Source: Pseudomonas putida
GTDB lineage: Bacteria > Pseudomonadota > Gammaproteobacteria > Pseudomonadales > Pseudomonadaceae
DNA: 64,000 nt
Direction of reading: 5' to 3'
Assembly: GCF_001976065.1 (NCBI RefSeq)
Contig: NZ_MNAH01000002.1
Location: 174,847 to 238,846, forward strand
Positions 54,774 to 63,971 of the stretch are shown piece after piece. The translations under genes and the position numbers were made by a program. Numbering within the stretch: position 1 is the first letter of the stretch; the number at the start of each line of letters is the position of its first letter. The notes under the pieces are model-generated. The model was not told the DNA's origin and did no database searches. It saw nothing but the letters and a program-made list of their open reading frames with translations.

Positions 54774-55130
54774 ATGAAGTGGGGCATCTTGGGCTTGCCG
54801 TGGGTTTTGGCAATCAGTGGTTGTGCAAGTGTTTCGGAGATCAACGAGACCTTGCCGACCATGAATGTGATTTCAGGCAAGAAGCCCCATGAGTACGCCC
54901 AATGCCTGAGCGAAATACTCGCCGAGAGCCGAGGCGCCTTGCAAATTGAGGAGCAGAAGGACGGGGTGCGGGTGATCGTGCCACAGAAGCTTTCATCGGG
55001 TCCCGCCGCGGTATTTGATATCGAGGAGCGCTCCGGCGGCAGCAGCATCAAGCTGCATGAGCGTATCTCCAACGTACCGCTTCGCCCCTTCGACGTTCGC
55101 GATGCCGCCACGGCGTGCATTTCCGGCTGA
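54774..55130 (+). CDS. Hypothetical lipoprotein
   Basis: 118 residues. A lipoprotein signal with lipobox ISGC (Cys 17) is followed by an alpha/beta domain (EYAQCLSEILAESRGALQIE, GVRVIVP). GGAGG precedes ATG 54774. Probably outer-membrane anchored, facing the periplasm. No family recognised. Confidence 0.75.
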   Translation: MKWGILGLPWVLAISGCASVSEINETLPTMNVISGKKPHEYAQCLSEILAESRGALQIEEQKDGVRVIVPQKLSSGPAAVFDIEERSGGSSIKLHERISNVPLRPFDVRDAATACISG

Positions 55131-55153
55131 TAGAATGTCGACTGTCAGCACCG

Positions 55154-55185
55154 ATGCCGTCAAAGCAAGGCTTTGGCGGCATTGT
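55154..55185 (+). terminator. Hairpin after the lipoprotein gene
   Basis: ATGCCGTCAAAGC (55154-55166) pairs with GCTTTGGCGGCAT (55170-55182) apart from one G-T pair. The T-run after it is short (TTGTCATTT), so termination strength is moderate. Confidence 0.5.
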
Positions 55186-55202
55186 CATTTCTGGAGTCGA
55201 GC

Positions 55203-55433
55203 ATGAAGCGAGAGAAGGTACGGGAGCGGCACGCAGAGGGCCATATCTGCGCCACCCATGTGATTCAGAACCCGGCGAATCCGGGGGAATGGATCGTGTT
55301 TTTCAAAAAAAGCGCCGGACGCAGTTTTTTCCTTGTGGACGATAGCGACGAAGTCGAATCCTTCGACAGTCTCGACGCGCTGGTCGAGACCGTGCGCGGC
55401 CTGGGGATCAAGTTCGCGGAAATCCACATGTAA
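55203..55433 (+). CDS. Hypothetical 76-residue protein
   Basis: ATG 55203 (MKREKVRERHAEGHICATHV) has GGAG upstream. NPGEWIVFFKKSAGRSFFLVDDSDEV suggests a small beta-sheet protein. It converges on the lipoprotein gene at 55446. Function unknown. Confidence 0.65.
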   Translation: MKREKVRERHAEGHICATHVIQNPANPGEWIVFFKKSAGRSFFLVDDSDEVESFDSLDALVETVRGLGIKFAEIHM

Positions 55434-55445
55434 GTCGCTCGGCCC

Positions 55446-55727
55446 TTATTTGCAGACCACCACGACGCTACGGTTCTTGTAGTTGCCAACGTCGACGCCC
55501 AGGGTCTTGTCGCTTTCCTTGGAGGCGGGCGTGCCGTCAGTGCCGACAATCCGGTAGCCAGTGCCGGCGCAGGAAGCCTCGGCCTTTTCGTAACAGGTCG
55601 CCCAGGAATTGGCCTCGCCGGAACAGTCGATGGCCAGGCCTTGTTCGCCATTGTTCAGGTAAGTGGTCTCGGAGGTGGCGCAGCCAGTGAGGGCCAGCAG
55701 CGCTATCAGCGGCAGAAATTTGGTCAT
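55446..55727 (-). CDS. Small lipoprotein with conserved Cys
   Basis: 93 residues: MTKFLPLIALLALTGC is a lipoprotein signal (Cys 16). The mature part has four more Cys (IDCSGEANSWATCYEKAEASC and the C-terminal VVVCK), likely forming two disulfides in the periplasm. No strong ribosome site is seen. Confidence 0.75.
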   Translation of the reverse strand: MTKFLPLIALLALTGCATSETTYLNNGEQGLAIDCSGEANSWATCYEKAEASCAGTGYRIVGTDGTPASKESDKTLGVDVGNYKNRSVVVVCK

Positions 55728-55817
55728 GTCGTTGTCGTCGTCAGGAGTAGGGGCAATGCCTGTGACAGCGCGGGCGGCAAAAGGTTATAGCGAAAGGCCA
55801 CTTCTTGCAGGGATTGC

Positions 55818-55845
55818 CAAAAAAAGCCCTGCACTAGGGCAGGGC
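55818..55845 (-). terminator. Terminator of the 61-residue gene
   Basis: GCCCTGC-N6-GCAGGGC followed on the - strand by TTTTTTT, 13 bases after the stop at 55858. Confidence 0.88.
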
Positions 55846-55857
55846 GTCGGGCCTGGA

Positions 55858-56043
55858 TCAGTTCTTGTCCTTGCCCCGTCGTTTGGGTGCCGGATGTTCC
55901 AGTTGCAACACCGATGCCACTTCGATCGCCATGGCTTCGGACGGGAAGGGCCCGGCAATGTTCTCGCCGCCAACGCCGGCTACCCACCACTGGCCGTCTT
56001 TGGCGCTGATCAAATACCCGTTGACGCTTTTTGCTTCTGACAT
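55858..56043 (-). CDS. Hypothetical 61-residue protein
   Basis: ATG 56043 follows GAGGCA. MSEAKSVNGYLISAKDGQWW, then GPFPSEAMAIEVASVLQLEH and a Lys/Arg-rich tail. Its own terminator follows, supporting a real gene. Function unknown. Confidence 0.7.
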   Translation of the reverse strand: MSEAKSVNGYLISAKDGQWWVAGVGGENIAGPFPSEAMAIEVASVLQLEHPAPKRRGKDKN

Positions 56044-56335
56044 CTATTTGCCTCGCTGGCTGGTTCAAGGGCGCCATGATACCGCCAAATGCACCGTTCA
56101 GGTGCCGATGGGCGCACGGTGGTGCGCCTGCCCCCGGGTTGACTTGTCGTGCAAGTCTGGCGGACTCTGCTATCAATAACAGGCTGCTGATCCATTCGCG
56201 GTGCTCGCTGCGGAACTAACGGCGAGAATATTTCTCTATGATGGCATCGGTTAGCCAGTGCGGGGCATTGTAAGGTGTACGCCGCCTGATTAGACTGCGC
56301 CGAAACTCGTACACACAGCCCTTTCAAGGACTTAT
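56044..56335. other. Divergent gap before galU
   Basis: 292 bases between the 61-residue gene and galU. It must hold both promoters; no repeat or unambiguous promoter was identified by eye. Confidence 0.4.
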
Positions 56336-57175
56336 ATGATCAAGAAATGCTTGTTTCCAGCAGCCGGTTACGGCACTCGCTTCCTGCCAGCGACCAAAGC
56401 CATGCCCAAGGAAATGCTGCCGGTGGTAAACAAGCCACTGATCCAGTACGGCGTCGAAGAAGCCCTGGACGCCGGCCTGACGGAGATTTCCATCGTCACC
56501 GGTCGCGGCAAGCGCGCCCTGGAAGACCATTTCGACATCAGCTACGAGCTGGAAAACCAGATCAAGGGCACCGATAAGGAAAAGTACCTGGTCGGCATCC
56601 GCAAGCTGCTCGATAACTGCTCGTTCTCCTACACCCGCCAGACCGAAATGAAAGGCCTGGGCCACGCGATCCTGACCGGCCGTCCGCTGATCGGCGACGA
56701 ACCCTTCGCCGTGGTACTGGCGGACGACCTGTGCGTCAACCTCGAAGGCGACGGCGTACTGACCCAGATGGTCAAGCTGTACAAGCAGTTCCGCTGCTCG
56801 ATCGTGGCCATCCAGGAAGTCGACCCGCAAGAGACCAACAAGTACGGCGTGATCGCCGGCGAGATGATCCGCGACGACATCTACCGCGTGCACAGCATGG
56901 TCGAAAAACCAAAACCTGAAGATGCGCCATCGAACCTGGCCATCATCGGCCGCTACATCCTGACCCCGGACATCTTCGACCTGATCGAACAGACCGAGCC
57001 AGGCAAGGGCGGCGAAATCCAGATCACCGACGCCCTGATGAAACAGGCCCAGAACGGCTGCGTGATGGCCTACAAGTTCAAGGGCAAGCGTTTCGACTGC
57101 GGCGGCGCCGAAGGCTACATCGACGCGACCAACTTCTGCTTCGAGAACTTCTACAAGACGGGTAAGGCTTACTGA
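56336..57175 (+). CDS. galU: UTP-glucose-1-phosphate uridylyltransferase
   Basis: 279 residues, full length. It makes UDP-glucose for exopolysaccharide, lipopolysaccharide and trehalose synthesis. Motifs are FPAAGYGTRFLPATKAMPKEMLPVVNKPLIQY (nucleotide loop and catalytic Lys), VLADDLCVN, and GKRFDCGGAEGYIDA near the C-terminus. AAGGA lies six bases before ATG 56336. A terminator follows. Confidence 0.97.
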   Translation: MIKKCLFPAAGYGTRFLPATKAMPKEMLPVVNKPLIQYGVEEALDAGLTEISIVTGRGKRALEDHFDISYELENQIKGTDKEKYLVGIRKLLDNCSFSYTRQTEMKGLGHAILTGRPLIGDEPFAVVLADDLCVNLEGDGVLTQMVKLYKQFRCSIVAIQEVDPQETNKYGVIAGEMIRDDIYRVHSMVEKPKPEDAPSNLAIIGRYILTPDIFDLIEQTEPGKGGEIQITDALMKQAQNGCVMAYKFKGKRFDCGGAEGYIDATNFCFENFYKTGKAY

Positions 57176-57247
57176 TAGCGCCTTGGCTGCTTGTATTGAA
57201 AAACGATCTTCACAAGCTGTAATAAAGCGGATGAAGGTTTAAATAGA

Positions 57248-57277
57248 CGCCCCGACTTGATCGGGGCGGTTGTTTTT
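57248..57277 (+). terminator. Terminator of galU
   Basis: CGCCCCGA-CTTGA-TCGGGGCG (57248-57268) followed by GTTGTTTTTG. Confidence 0.88.
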
Positions 57278-57347
57278 GTGGGGCCTGACTTGTTGGCGAT
57301 GGTGTCCTTAAGGCCGTTTTTTCGCTTGTGGCTGTACCCGATCTACC

Positions 57348-57445
57348 ATGGGAGCGTGCCTGCTCGCGATGGAGGTCGGCGATGACGCGGGGAGCCTGAC
57401 ACCCCGGGTGCCCTCAGGTATTTCGCGAGCAGGCTCGCTCCTACC
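57348..57445. repeat. REP doublet (REPIN) between galU and gor
   Basis: GGGAGCGTGCCTGCTCGCGA (57350-57369) and the inverted TCGCGAGCAGGCTCGCTCC (57423-57441) flank a GC-rich spacer. It occupies much of the 410-base gap. The remaining bases show only the galU terminator and the gor leader. Confidence 0.85.
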
Positions 57446-57585
57446 GGACCCGCTCACGGCGCAGGACCTCCACTCGGCTGCTCGATGGAGCTGCCCCCAA
57501 TTCAAAAGGCCGAACGAAGGCTTTGCACAACGCTTGCTCAGCCGCCGTCCGCAGGTATGCTATTGGCCTGCCGAGGAGATTGAAA

Positions 57586-58944
57586 ATGGCCTACGATTTT
57601 GACCTTTATGTGATTGGCGCCGGTTCTGGCGGTGTGCGGGCGGCTCGGTTTGCTGCCGGTTTCGGCGCGAAAGTGGCCGTGGCCGAGAGTCGCTACCTGG
57701 GCGGTACTTGTGTGAACGTCGGCTGCGTACCGAAAAAGCTGCTGGTCTACGGCGCGCACTTCGCCGAGGACTTCGAGCAGGCATCGGGGTTTGGCTGGAG
57801 CCTCGATGAGGCGCAGTTCGACTGGGCGACGCTGATTGCCAACAAGGACCGCGAGATCAATCGCCTCAACGGCATTTACCGCAACCTGCTGGTCAACAGT
57901 GGCGTGACGTTGCACGAAGGCCACGCCAAGATCGTCGACCCGCATACCGTCGAGATCAATGGCGAGCGCCACTCGGCTAAAAACATCCTGATCGCCACCG
58001 GCGGCTGGCCGCAGATTCCGGAGATTCCCGGGCACGAGCACGCGATCAGCTCCAACCAGGCGTTTTTCCTCAAAGAGCTGCCCAAGCGCGTGCTGGTGGT
58101 GGGCGGTGGTTATATCGCCGTCGAATTCGCCGGGATCTTCCACGGCCTTGGCGCCCAGACCACGCTGCTGTACCGCGGCGAACTGTTCCTGCGCGGCTTC
58201 GACGGGTCCGTGCGCAAGCATTTGCAGGAAGAGCTGACCAAGCGCGGCATGGATCTGCAATTCAACGCAGACATCGAGCGTATCGATAAGCAAGCCGATG
58301 GCAGTCTGAAGGTGACGCTCAAGGATGGCCGGCAGCTGGAGGCCGATTGCGTGTTCTACGCCACCGGTCGGCGGCCGATGCTGGACAATCTGGGGCTGGA
58401 AAACACCGGGGTGAGGCTCGACAAGAAAGGCTTCGTCGAGGTGGATGACCTGTACCAGACGGCCGAGCCTTCGATCCTGGCCTTGGGTGATGTGATCGGT
58501 CGGGTGCAGCTGACGCCCGTGGCGCTGGCCGAAGGCATGGCGGTGGCGCGACGCTTGTTCAAGCCTGAGCAGTATCGCCCGGTGGACTACAAGATGATCC
58601 CGACGGCGGTGTTCAGCCTGCCGAACATCGGCACTGTGGGCCTGACCGAGGAAGAGGCGCGGGACGCCGGCCATGAAGTGCAGATCTTCGAAAGCCGCTT
58701 CCGGCCGATGAAGCTGACCCTGACCGAATGCCAGGAGCGCACGCTGATGAAGTTGGTGGTGGACGCCCAGACCGACAAGGTGCTGGGCTGTCACATGGTC
58801 GGTCCGGAGGCTGGCGAAATCGTCCAGGGCCTGGCCATCGCCTTGAAGGCTGGCGCCACCAAGCGCCACTTCGACGAAACCATCGGCGTGCACCCGACGG
58901 CCGCCGAAGAGTTTGTCACCCTGCGTACACCGGTCGGCGGTTAA
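57586..58944 (+). CDS. gor: Glutathione-disulfide reductase
   Basis: 452 residues, FAD-dependent. It has the FAD fold [15 protein letters not shown], the redox disulfide [13 protein letters not shown], the NADPH fold [12 protein letters not shown], the FAD motif ILALGDVIG, and the C-terminal catalytic HPTAAEE. It recycles glutathione with NADPH in the cytoplasm. AGGAGA lies seven bases before ATG 57586. Its stop overlaps that of the convergent kfrA-like gene (TTAA shared). Confidence 0.96.
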   Translation: MAYDFDLYVIGAGSGGVRAARFAAGFGAKVAVAESRYLGGTCVNVGCVPKKLLVYGAHFAEDFEQASGFGWSLDEAQFDWATLIANKDREINRLNGIYRNLLVNSGVTLHEGHAKIVDPHTVEINGERHSAKNILIATGGWPQIPEIPGHEHAISSNQAFFLKELPKRVLVVGGGYIAVEFAGIFHGLGAQTTLLYRGELFLRGFDGSVRKHLQEELTKRGMDLQFNADIERIDKQADGSLKVTLKDGRQLEADCVFYATGRRPMLDNLGLENTGVRLDKKGFVEVDDLYQTAEPSILALGDVIGRVQLTPVALAEGMAVARRLFKPEQYRPVDYKMIPTAVFSLPNIGTVGLTEEEARDAGHEVQIFESRFRPMKLTLTECQERTLMKLVVDAQTDKVLGCHMVGPEAGEIVQGLAIALKAGATKRHFDETIGVHPTAAEEFVTLRTPVGG

Positions 58945-59954
58945 TCGTCTTTGGCTGCGCCTGGCGCTGCTGCAACGGCAGCTGCCAGGCGAACGCTTTC
59001 TTCCAGGTCCGCCTGGGCTTTCAGCAGTTCGATCTCCAGTGACTTGTTGACCTGCGACTGCTCCTCGACGCTTTGTTTGAGTGCCTGGCTTTCCAGCATG
59101 GCGACGCGCAGGCGTTCCTGGAGGAGGGTGCGTTCGCTATCGACGCGAGTGGCCTGGTCGAGCAGTTGATCCTGGCGGGTATTGCTTTGCTTGAGCTGCT
59201 CTTGCAACAGGCTCAGCTCACGCAATGTGCCGCGATTCTCGGTCAGCAGGCGTTCGTTGTCGCGGTGCAACTGGGTAATTTCGTCCTGGCGCACCAAGGC
59301 GCTTTGCTGTGCCTGGCGCAACTCCATCTGCAGTTGCTGCACCTGACCTTCGTGGCGGTGTTGCTCTTGCTCGCGCTGCTCCTTGACCGCATTGCGATAG
59401 TGCTCAAGGGCGTCTCGGCTATGCAGGTGTTTCTCTTCGAGCGAGCGAATCTGCTCGTCCTTGTCTTTCAAGCGCAGTTCGAAATCCGCCAGTGCCTGGC
59501 TCAGCCCGGCATTGCGGGTTTGCTCGCCCTGAAGCTGTGAGCGCGTGGTTTGCAGTGCCTCGGATTCCTGGGTCAGTGCCAGGCTTTGCAGTTCGTAGTG
59601 CTGCTGCAATTGCGTATTGGCTTGCTCGGCTTGATGCAGCTGGGTTTCCAGCGCCTTGCGTTGCTGCTCGTACTGTTCGCGGGCCTGGTCGATCGGTTCC
59701 TGTGCCTGCTCCTTGAGTCGTTGCGCCAGGCGCGTCACCAGGGCCAGCAATTCGTCGTCGATCGGCTCGGACGGTGTCTCGTCAGTGTCCGGGGTGCTGT
59801 CCTCGAGCTCCTTCATATAGCGATGGATCGTGGTTTTCGAACCGGTATTGCCCATTTCGATGCGCACGGCATCGATGCTCGGGTTTTCGCCACGGGCAAT
59901 GATCGCCAACCGCGCCGCTTGCACCACTTGTTTATTCACGCCGACACGGGCCAT
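58941..59954 (-). CDS. KfrA-like DNA-binding coiled-coil protein
   Basis: 337 residues. The N-terminal ~65 residues form a winged helix like KfrA/DUF ([36 protein letters not shown]). Then a long coiled coil rich in Gln, Glu and Leu (about 90-325) with an Ala-rich tail follows. KfrA proteins are plasmid-encoded autoregulators that form filament-like complexes aiding partition; chromosomal copies are less studied. AGGAG precedes ATG 59954. A perfect palindrome lies just upstream, probably its own operator. A tyrosine recombinase is divergent from it. Confidence 0.88.
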   Translation of the reverse strand: MARVGVNKQVVQAARLAIIARGENPSIDAVRIEMGNTGSKTTIHRYMKELEDSTPDTDETPSEPIDDELLALVTRLAQRLKEQAQEPIDQAREQYEQQRKALETQLHQAEQANTQLQQHYELQSLALTQESEALQTTRSQLQGEQTRNAGLSQALADFELRLKDKDEQIRSLEEKHLHSRDALEHYRNAVKEQREQEQHRHEGQVQQLQMELRQAQQSALVRQDEITQLHRDNERLLTENRGTLRELSLLQEQLKQSNTRQDQLLDQATRVDSERTLLQERLRVAMLESQALKQSVEEQSQVNKSLEIELLKAQADLEESVRLAAAVAAAPGAAKDD

Positions 59955-59977
59955 GAGAACTCCTGCGTTTTTACTGT

Positions 59978-59991
59978 GTGGTACGTACCAC
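59978..59991. promoter_or_regulatory. Palindromic operator candidate between kfrA and the recombinase gene
   Basis: GTGGTACGTACCAC is a perfect 14-bp palindrome 24 bases before the kfrA-like start. A further half-site TGTACCA occurs at 60004-60010. KfrA is known to bind such sites in its own promoter. Confidence 0.65.
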
Positions 59992-60132
59992 GTATATACA
60001 CATTGTACCATCCTTTGGATTACGCTGGATATCCGATTAACCTGATACGGGATATACTGGTATTACCCCATGTGATGAGGGTTTTGCGGTTCTTTGGTCC
60101 GCAAAGGCAGTACGCATTAGAGAAGCGAGCCC

Positions 60133-61071
60133 ATGACCGAGCTGGACCGTTACCTGCAAGCCGCCACGCGCGACAACACCCGCCGCAGCTATCGGGCGGC
60201 CATCGAGCATTTCGAGGTGAATTGGGGCGGGTTCCTGCCAGCGACCGGCGACAGTGTGGCGCGCTATCTGGTGGCGCATGCGGGTGTGCTGTCGATCAAC
60301 ACCTTGAAGCTGCGTTTGTCGGCGCTCGCGCAGTGGCACACCAGCCAGGGTTTTGCCGATCCCACCAAGGCGCCGGTGGTGCGCAAGGTGTTCAAGGGCA
60401 TTCGGGCGTTGCATCCGGCCCAGGAAAAACAGGCCGAGCCGCTGCAACTTCAGCATCTGGAGCAAGTGGTGGCCTGGCTCGAGCTGGAGGCGCAAACCGC
60501 CAGGCAGCAAGGGGATCGACCTGGATTGCTGCGTGCCCGGCGTGACATGGCGTTGATCCTGCTGGGTTTCTGGCGTGGCTTTCGCAGCGATGAGCTATGC
60601 CGCGTGCAGATCGAGCACGTGCAAGCGAGCGCGGGTTCTGGCATCACGCTGTACTTGCCTCGCAGCAAGAGCGACCGGGAAAACCTCGGCAAAACCTACC
60701 AGACTCCCGCGTTGCAGCGCTTGTGCCCGGTGCAGGCCTACATCGACTGGATCACCGAGGCCGCGCTGGTTCGCGGCCCGGTGTTCCGAGGCATCGACCG
60801 TTGGGGGCATTTGAGCGAGGAGGGCTTGCACGCCAACAGCGTGATCCCGTTGTTGCGCCAGGCGTTGGGGCGCGCAGGCATATCCGCCGAGCACTACACC
60901 AGCCACTCCCTGCGCCGCGGTTTTGCCTCGTGGGCACATCAAAGTGGCTGGGATCTGAAATCGTTGATGAGCTACGTCGGTTGGAAGGACATCAAATCCG
61001 CCATGCGCTACATCGAAGCCAGTCCGTTTCCCGGCATGGCCCGTCTCGCGGAAAAGCCTGTGGAGCCGTAA
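60133..61071 (+). CDS. Tyrosine recombinase / site-specific integrase
   Basis: 312 residues, lambda-integrase family. The N-terminal SAM-like core-binding domain is about 1-100. Catalytic residues are Arg in FWRGFRSDELC, His-x2-Arg in TSHSLRRGFA, and the Tyr nucleophile in SAMRYIEAS with the preceding VGWKDI. It is longer than a remnant and looks active. There is no adjacent tRNA, excisionase or phage gene. Divergent kfrA-like and this integrase may form a chromosomal maintenance pair. The start codon lacks a strong site (AGAGAAGCGAG). Confidence 0.9.
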   Translation: MTELDRYLQAATRDNTRRSYRAAIEHFEVNWGGFLPATGDSVARYLVAHAGVLSINTLKLRLSALAQWHTSQGFADPTKAPVVRKVFKGIRALHPAQEKQAEPLQLQHLEQVVAWLELEAQTARQQGDRPGLLRARRDMALILLGFWRGFRSDELCRVQIEHVQASAGSGITLYLPRSKSDRENLGKTYQTPALQRLCPVQAYIDWITEAALVRGPVFRGIDRWGHLSEEGLHANSVIPLLRQALGRAGISAEHYTSHSLRRGFASWAHQSGWDLKSLMSYVGWKDIKSAMRYIEASPFPGMARLAEKPVEP

Positions 61072-61078
61072 ATTCGGT

Positions 61079-61107
61079 TTGCTTCTATTAATACCGTTGG
61101 CTAATAG
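61079..61107 (+). promoter_or_regulatory. Possible promoter of ahpC with inverted repeat
   Basis: TTGCTT and TAATAG are 17 bases apart. CTATTA (61085-61090) and TAATAG (61102-61107) form an inverted repeat that might bind OxyR, but the fit to the OxyR consensus is weak. Confidence 0.35.
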
Positions 61108-61209
61108 CGAAAGCCAATCAGCGGCATGAGGTTTGCCAATGAGCCAACCGTCCGTCGAGTGGGTAAAGTTCTCTCCATCAACTTCTTAACCCCTGACGGA
61201 GAGTCAACG

Positions 61210-61773
61210 ATGCCTATCATCAACAGCCAAGTTAAACCCTTCAAAGCTGACGCATTCAAAAACGGCGACTTCGTAAAAGTTTCTGACGCCGACCTGAAAG
61301 GCAAGTGGTCCGTGGTGTTCTTCTACCCGGCCGACTTCACCTTCGTCTGCCCAACCGAGCTGGAAGACCTGGCTGACAACTACGACGCCTTCCAGAAGCT
61401 GGGCGTCGAGATCTACAGCGTTTCCACCGACACCCACTTCGCCCATGCTGCCTGGCACAACACTTCGCCAGCCATCGGCAAGATCCAGTACACCATGATC
61501 GGCGACCCGACCCACGCCATCTCCCGCAACTTCGACGTGCTGATCGAAGAAGCTGGCCTGGCTGACCGTGGCACCTTCGTGATCAACCCTGAAGGCCAGA
61601 TCAAGATCGTTGAACTGAACGACGGCGGTGTAGGCCGTGACGCTTCCGAGCTGCTGCGCAAGATCAAGGCGGCCCAGTACGTCGCTGCTCACCCGGGCCA
61701 GGTTTGCCCAGCCAAGTGGAAAGAAGGCGAGGCCACCCTGGCGCCGTCCCTGGACCTGGTCGGCAAGATCTAA
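61210..61773 (+). CDS. ahpC: Alkyl hydroperoxide reductase subunit C (peroxiredoxin)
   Basis: 187 residues, typical 2-Cys peroxiredoxin. The peroxidatic Cys is in [19 protein letters not shown] near 47 and the resolving Cys in [13 protein letters not shown] near 166. It reduces hydrogen and alkyl peroxides and is recycled by AhpF, encoded 140 bases downstream. GGAGAG lies before ATG 61210. A partial terminator between the genes suggests more AhpC than AhpF. Confidence 0.97.
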   Translation: MPIINSQVKPFKADAFKNGDFVKVSDADLKGKWSVVFFYPADFTFVCPTELEDLADNYDAFQKLGVEIYSVSTDTHFAHAAWHNTSPAIGKIQYTMIGDPTHAISRNFDVLIEEAGLADRGTFVINPEGQIKIVELNDGGVGRDASELLRKIKAAQYVAAHPGQVCPAKWKEGEATLAPSLDLVGKI

Positions 61774-61840
61774 GTCTGTGACGCGCTTCATCAGGGCGGA
61801 CTTCCGCACCTTCTAAGCAAGCTGCACCGCCCAATAAAAA

Positions 61841-61871
61841 CGCCCGGGCGAGATTCGCTCGGGCGTTTTTT
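61841..61871 (+). terminator. Terminator between ahpC and ahpF
   Basis: CGCCCGGGCGA-GAT-TCGCTCGGGCG (11-bp stem, one G-T pair) followed by TTTTTT. Strong enough to cut most ahpC transcripts, so ahpF is read by readthrough or its own promoter. Confidence 0.88.
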
Positions 61872-61913
61872 CATGTCTGCTCCAAATGAATCAGAAAAAA
61901 GGAAATCGCGCGT

Positions 61914-63476
61914 ATGTTGGACGCCAATCTTAAAGCCCAGTTGAAATCGTACCTGGAACGGGTCACCCAACCGATCGAGATCGTTGCCTCCCTCGACGAC
62001 GGTGCGAAATCCCAGGAAATGCTCGCACTGCTGAAAGACGTTGCCAGTCTTTCCACCCAGATTACCTTGCTCGACAACGGTGATGACGCACGCAAGCCAT
62101 CGTTCTCGATCAATCGCCCGGGCGCCGATATCAGCCTGCGTTTCGCCGGCATCCCGATGGGTCACGAATTCACATCCCTGGTGCTGGCCTTGCTGCAAGT
62201 CGGCGGCCACCCCTCCAAGGCCAGTGTCGAAGTGATCGAACAGATCCGCTCGCTCAAGGGCGAGTTCAGCTTCGAGACTTATTTCTCGCTGTCCTGCCAG
62301 AACTGCCCGGACGTGGTCCAGGCGTTGAACCTGATGGCGGTACTCAACCCCAATGTCCGTCACGTCGCCATCGACGGCGCGCTGTTCCAGGCCGAAGTCG
62401 ATGAGCGCCAGATCATGGCGGTACCGAGCATCTACCTCAACGGCGTGAACTTCGGCCAGGGCCGCATGGGCCTGGAAGAAATCCTCGCCAAGATCGATAC
62501 CAGCGGCATCGAGCGCCAGGCCGAGAAGCTCAGCGCCAAGGACGCTTTTGACGTGCTGGTGGTCGGCGGTGGCCCGGCCGGTGCTTCGGCGGCGATTTAT
62601 GCCGCTCGCAAAGGCATTCGTACCGGTGTCGCAGCCGAGCGTTTTGGCGGCCAGGTGCTCGACACCATGGCCATCGAAAACTTCATCTCCGTGCAAGAAA
62701 CCGAAGGACCGAAACTGGCGGTGGCACTGGAAGAGCACGTCAAGCAGTACGACGTGGACATCATGAACCTGCAACGCGCCGACAAGCTGGTGCCCGGTGT
62801 GAATGGCGAGCTGCATGAAGTTCAATTCGCCAGTGGGGCAAAGCTGAAATCCAAGACCGTGATCCTGGCGACCGGCGCGCGCTGGCGCGAAATGAACGTT
62901 CCCGGTGAGCAGCAATATCGCAACAAGGGCGTGGCGTACTGCCCGCACTGCGATGGTCCGCTGTTCAAAGGCAAGCGCGTTGCTGTGATTGGCGGCGGCA
63001 ACTCCGGCGTCGAAGCGGCCATCGACCTGGCGGGTATCGTGTCCCATGTCACGCTGCTGGAGTTTGATGTACAGCTGCGTGCCGATGCGGTGTTGCAGCG
63101 TAAGTTGCACAGCCTGCCGAACGTGACCGTGATCACCAATGCGCAAACCACTGAAGTGACGGGCGACGGGCAGAAAGTGAACGGCCTGCGCTACAAGGAT
63201 CGTCAGACTGACGAACTGCGCAGCGTGGAACTGGAAGGGATCTTCGTGCAGATCGGCCTGTTGCCTAACACCGATTGGCTCAAGGGCACCATCGAATTGT
63301 CACCCCGTGGCGAGATCATTGTCGATGCACGCGGTGAGACCTCGGTGCCTGGCATCTTCGCCGCTGGTGACGTGACGACAGTGCCGTACAAGCAGATCGT
63401 GATTGCAGTGGGCGAGGGCGCCAAGGCTTCCCTGAGTGCGTTCGACCACTTGATCCGTACCTCCGCCCCGGCGTAA
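61914..63476 (+). CDS. ahpF: Alkyl hydroperoxide reductase subunit F
   Basis: 520 residues, FAD/NADH-dependent disulfide reductase that reloads AhpC. The N-terminal double-thioredoxin domain has CQNCPD near 127. The C-terminal thioredoxin-reductase-like part has FAD fold [16 protein letters not shown], the active disulfide [13 protein letters not shown] fold [14 protein letters not shown], and [21 protein letters not shown] lies upstream of ATG 61914. Confidence 0.97.
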   Translation: MLDANLKAQLKSYLERVTQPIEIVASLDDGAKSQEMLALLKDVASLSTQITLLDNGDDARKPSFSINRPGADISLRFAGIPMGHEFTSLVLALLQVGGHPSKASVEVIEQIRSLKGEFSFETYFSLSCQNCPDVVQALNLMAVLNPNVRHVAIDGALFQAEVDERQIMAVPSIYLNGVNFGQGRMGLEEILAKIDTSGIERQAEKLSAKDAFDVLVVGGGPAGASAAIYAARKGIRTGVAAERFGGQVLDTMAIENFISVQETEGPKLAVALEEHVKQYDVDIMNLQRADKLVPGVNGELHEVQFASGAKLKSKTVILATGARWREMNVPGEQQYRNKGVAYCPHCDGPLFKGKRVAVIGGGNSGVEAAIDLAGIVSHVTLLEFDVQLRADAVLQRKLHSLPNVTVITNAQTTEVTGDGQKVNGLRYKDRQTDELRSVELEGIFVQIGLLPNTDWLKGTIELSPRGEIIVDARGETSVPGIFAAGDVTTVPYKQIVIAVGEGAKASLSAFDHLIRTSAPA

Positions 63477-63496
63477 TACCGGACGCTGAAAACACA

Positions 63497-63527
63497 AAAC
63501 CCCATGAGTGATCATGGGGTTTTTTTG
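63497..63527 (+). terminator. Terminator of ahpF
   Basis: CCCCATGA (63500-63507) pairs with TCATGGGG (63512-63519), flanked by A-rich and T-rich runs (TTTTTTT on the + strand). It may also act on the opposite strand. Confidence 0.92.
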
Positions 63528-63577
63528 TGTTTCGCTGGTTCCCACGCAGCAGCGTGGGAACGATCATGCGGCTGGCG

Positions 63578-63661
63578 TTAAAGGGGCGCTGGCTGAATGA
63601 TTTCGACCCAATACGCTTCCGGGTCCTTGATGAACGCCAGGCGTTTAATGCGGCCGTCATT
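63578..63661 (-). pseudogene. Copy 1 of the gloA 3' end
   Basis: On the - strand it encodes NDGRIKRLAFIKDPEAYWVEIIQPAPL followed by TAA (63580-63578), shown here in part: LAFIKDPEAYWVEI matches the C-terminus of lactoylglutathione lyase. No upstream coding sequence for the rest of the enzyme precedes it; palindromic repeat lies there instead. Confidence 0.82.
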
Positions 63662-63767
63662 CAGGCGCTGGGAATGCAGCCCGGGACGCTCCGCGTCCCA
63701 AAAGCGTGACGCAGAGCGTCACAGGAGGCGTTACCACGCAGAGCGTGGGAACGATCATGCGGTGAGC

Positions 63768-63852
63768 GTAAAAGGGCGCTGGTTGAATGATTTCGACCCA
63801 ATACGCATCCGGGGCCTTGATGAACGCCAGGCGCTTCATGCGGCCGTCATTG
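63768..63852 (-). pseudogene. Copy 2 of the gloA 3' end, stop codon lost
   Basis: It encodes NDGRMKRLAFIKAPDAYWVE and then runs past the original stop because of a one-base loss (AAAAGGG instead of TTAAAGGGG), reading into the repeat. The amino-acid changes relative to copy 1 (I/M, D/A, E/D) show that the copies have been diverging. Confidence 0.82.
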
Positions 63853-63971
63853 ATCGTTCCCACGCTCTGCGTGGGAATGCAGCCCGGGACGCTCCGCGTC
63901 CCAAAAGCGTGACGCAGAGCGTCACAGGAGGCGTTACCACGCAGAGCGTGGGAACGATCATGCGGGGGGCG

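Larger units (their letters stand above)
63538..63971. repeat. Tandem array of REP-like palindromes and copies of a gene 3' end
   Basis: The segment starting GCGTGGGAACGATCATGCGG recurs at 63552, 63743 and 63946, giving units of 191 and 203 bases. Each complete unit contains a copy of the last ~27 codons of a lactoylglutathione lyase gene (on the - strand) followed by palindromes GGGACGC-TCC-GCGTCCC (63683-63699), GTGACGC-AGA-GCGTCAC (63706-63722) and CCACGC-AGA-GCGTGG (63734-63748). The palindrome core also appears at 4660-4690. Confidence 0.9.

Noticed and set aside
60133..61071. Prophage or integrative element anchored by the tyrosine recombinase
   Set aside because: No tRNA, excisionase, structural phage genes or flanking repeats near it; neighbours are core genes (gor, ahpC).
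61085..61107. OxyR site before ahpC
   Set aside because: CTATTA-N11-TAATAG is symmetrical but does not follow the four-part ATAG spacing of OxyR sites well; kept only as a weak promoter-region note.
63538..63971. CRISPR array
   Set aside because: Repeats are about 190-200 bases apart, contain coding remnants and palindromes, and lack uniform spacers or cas genes.
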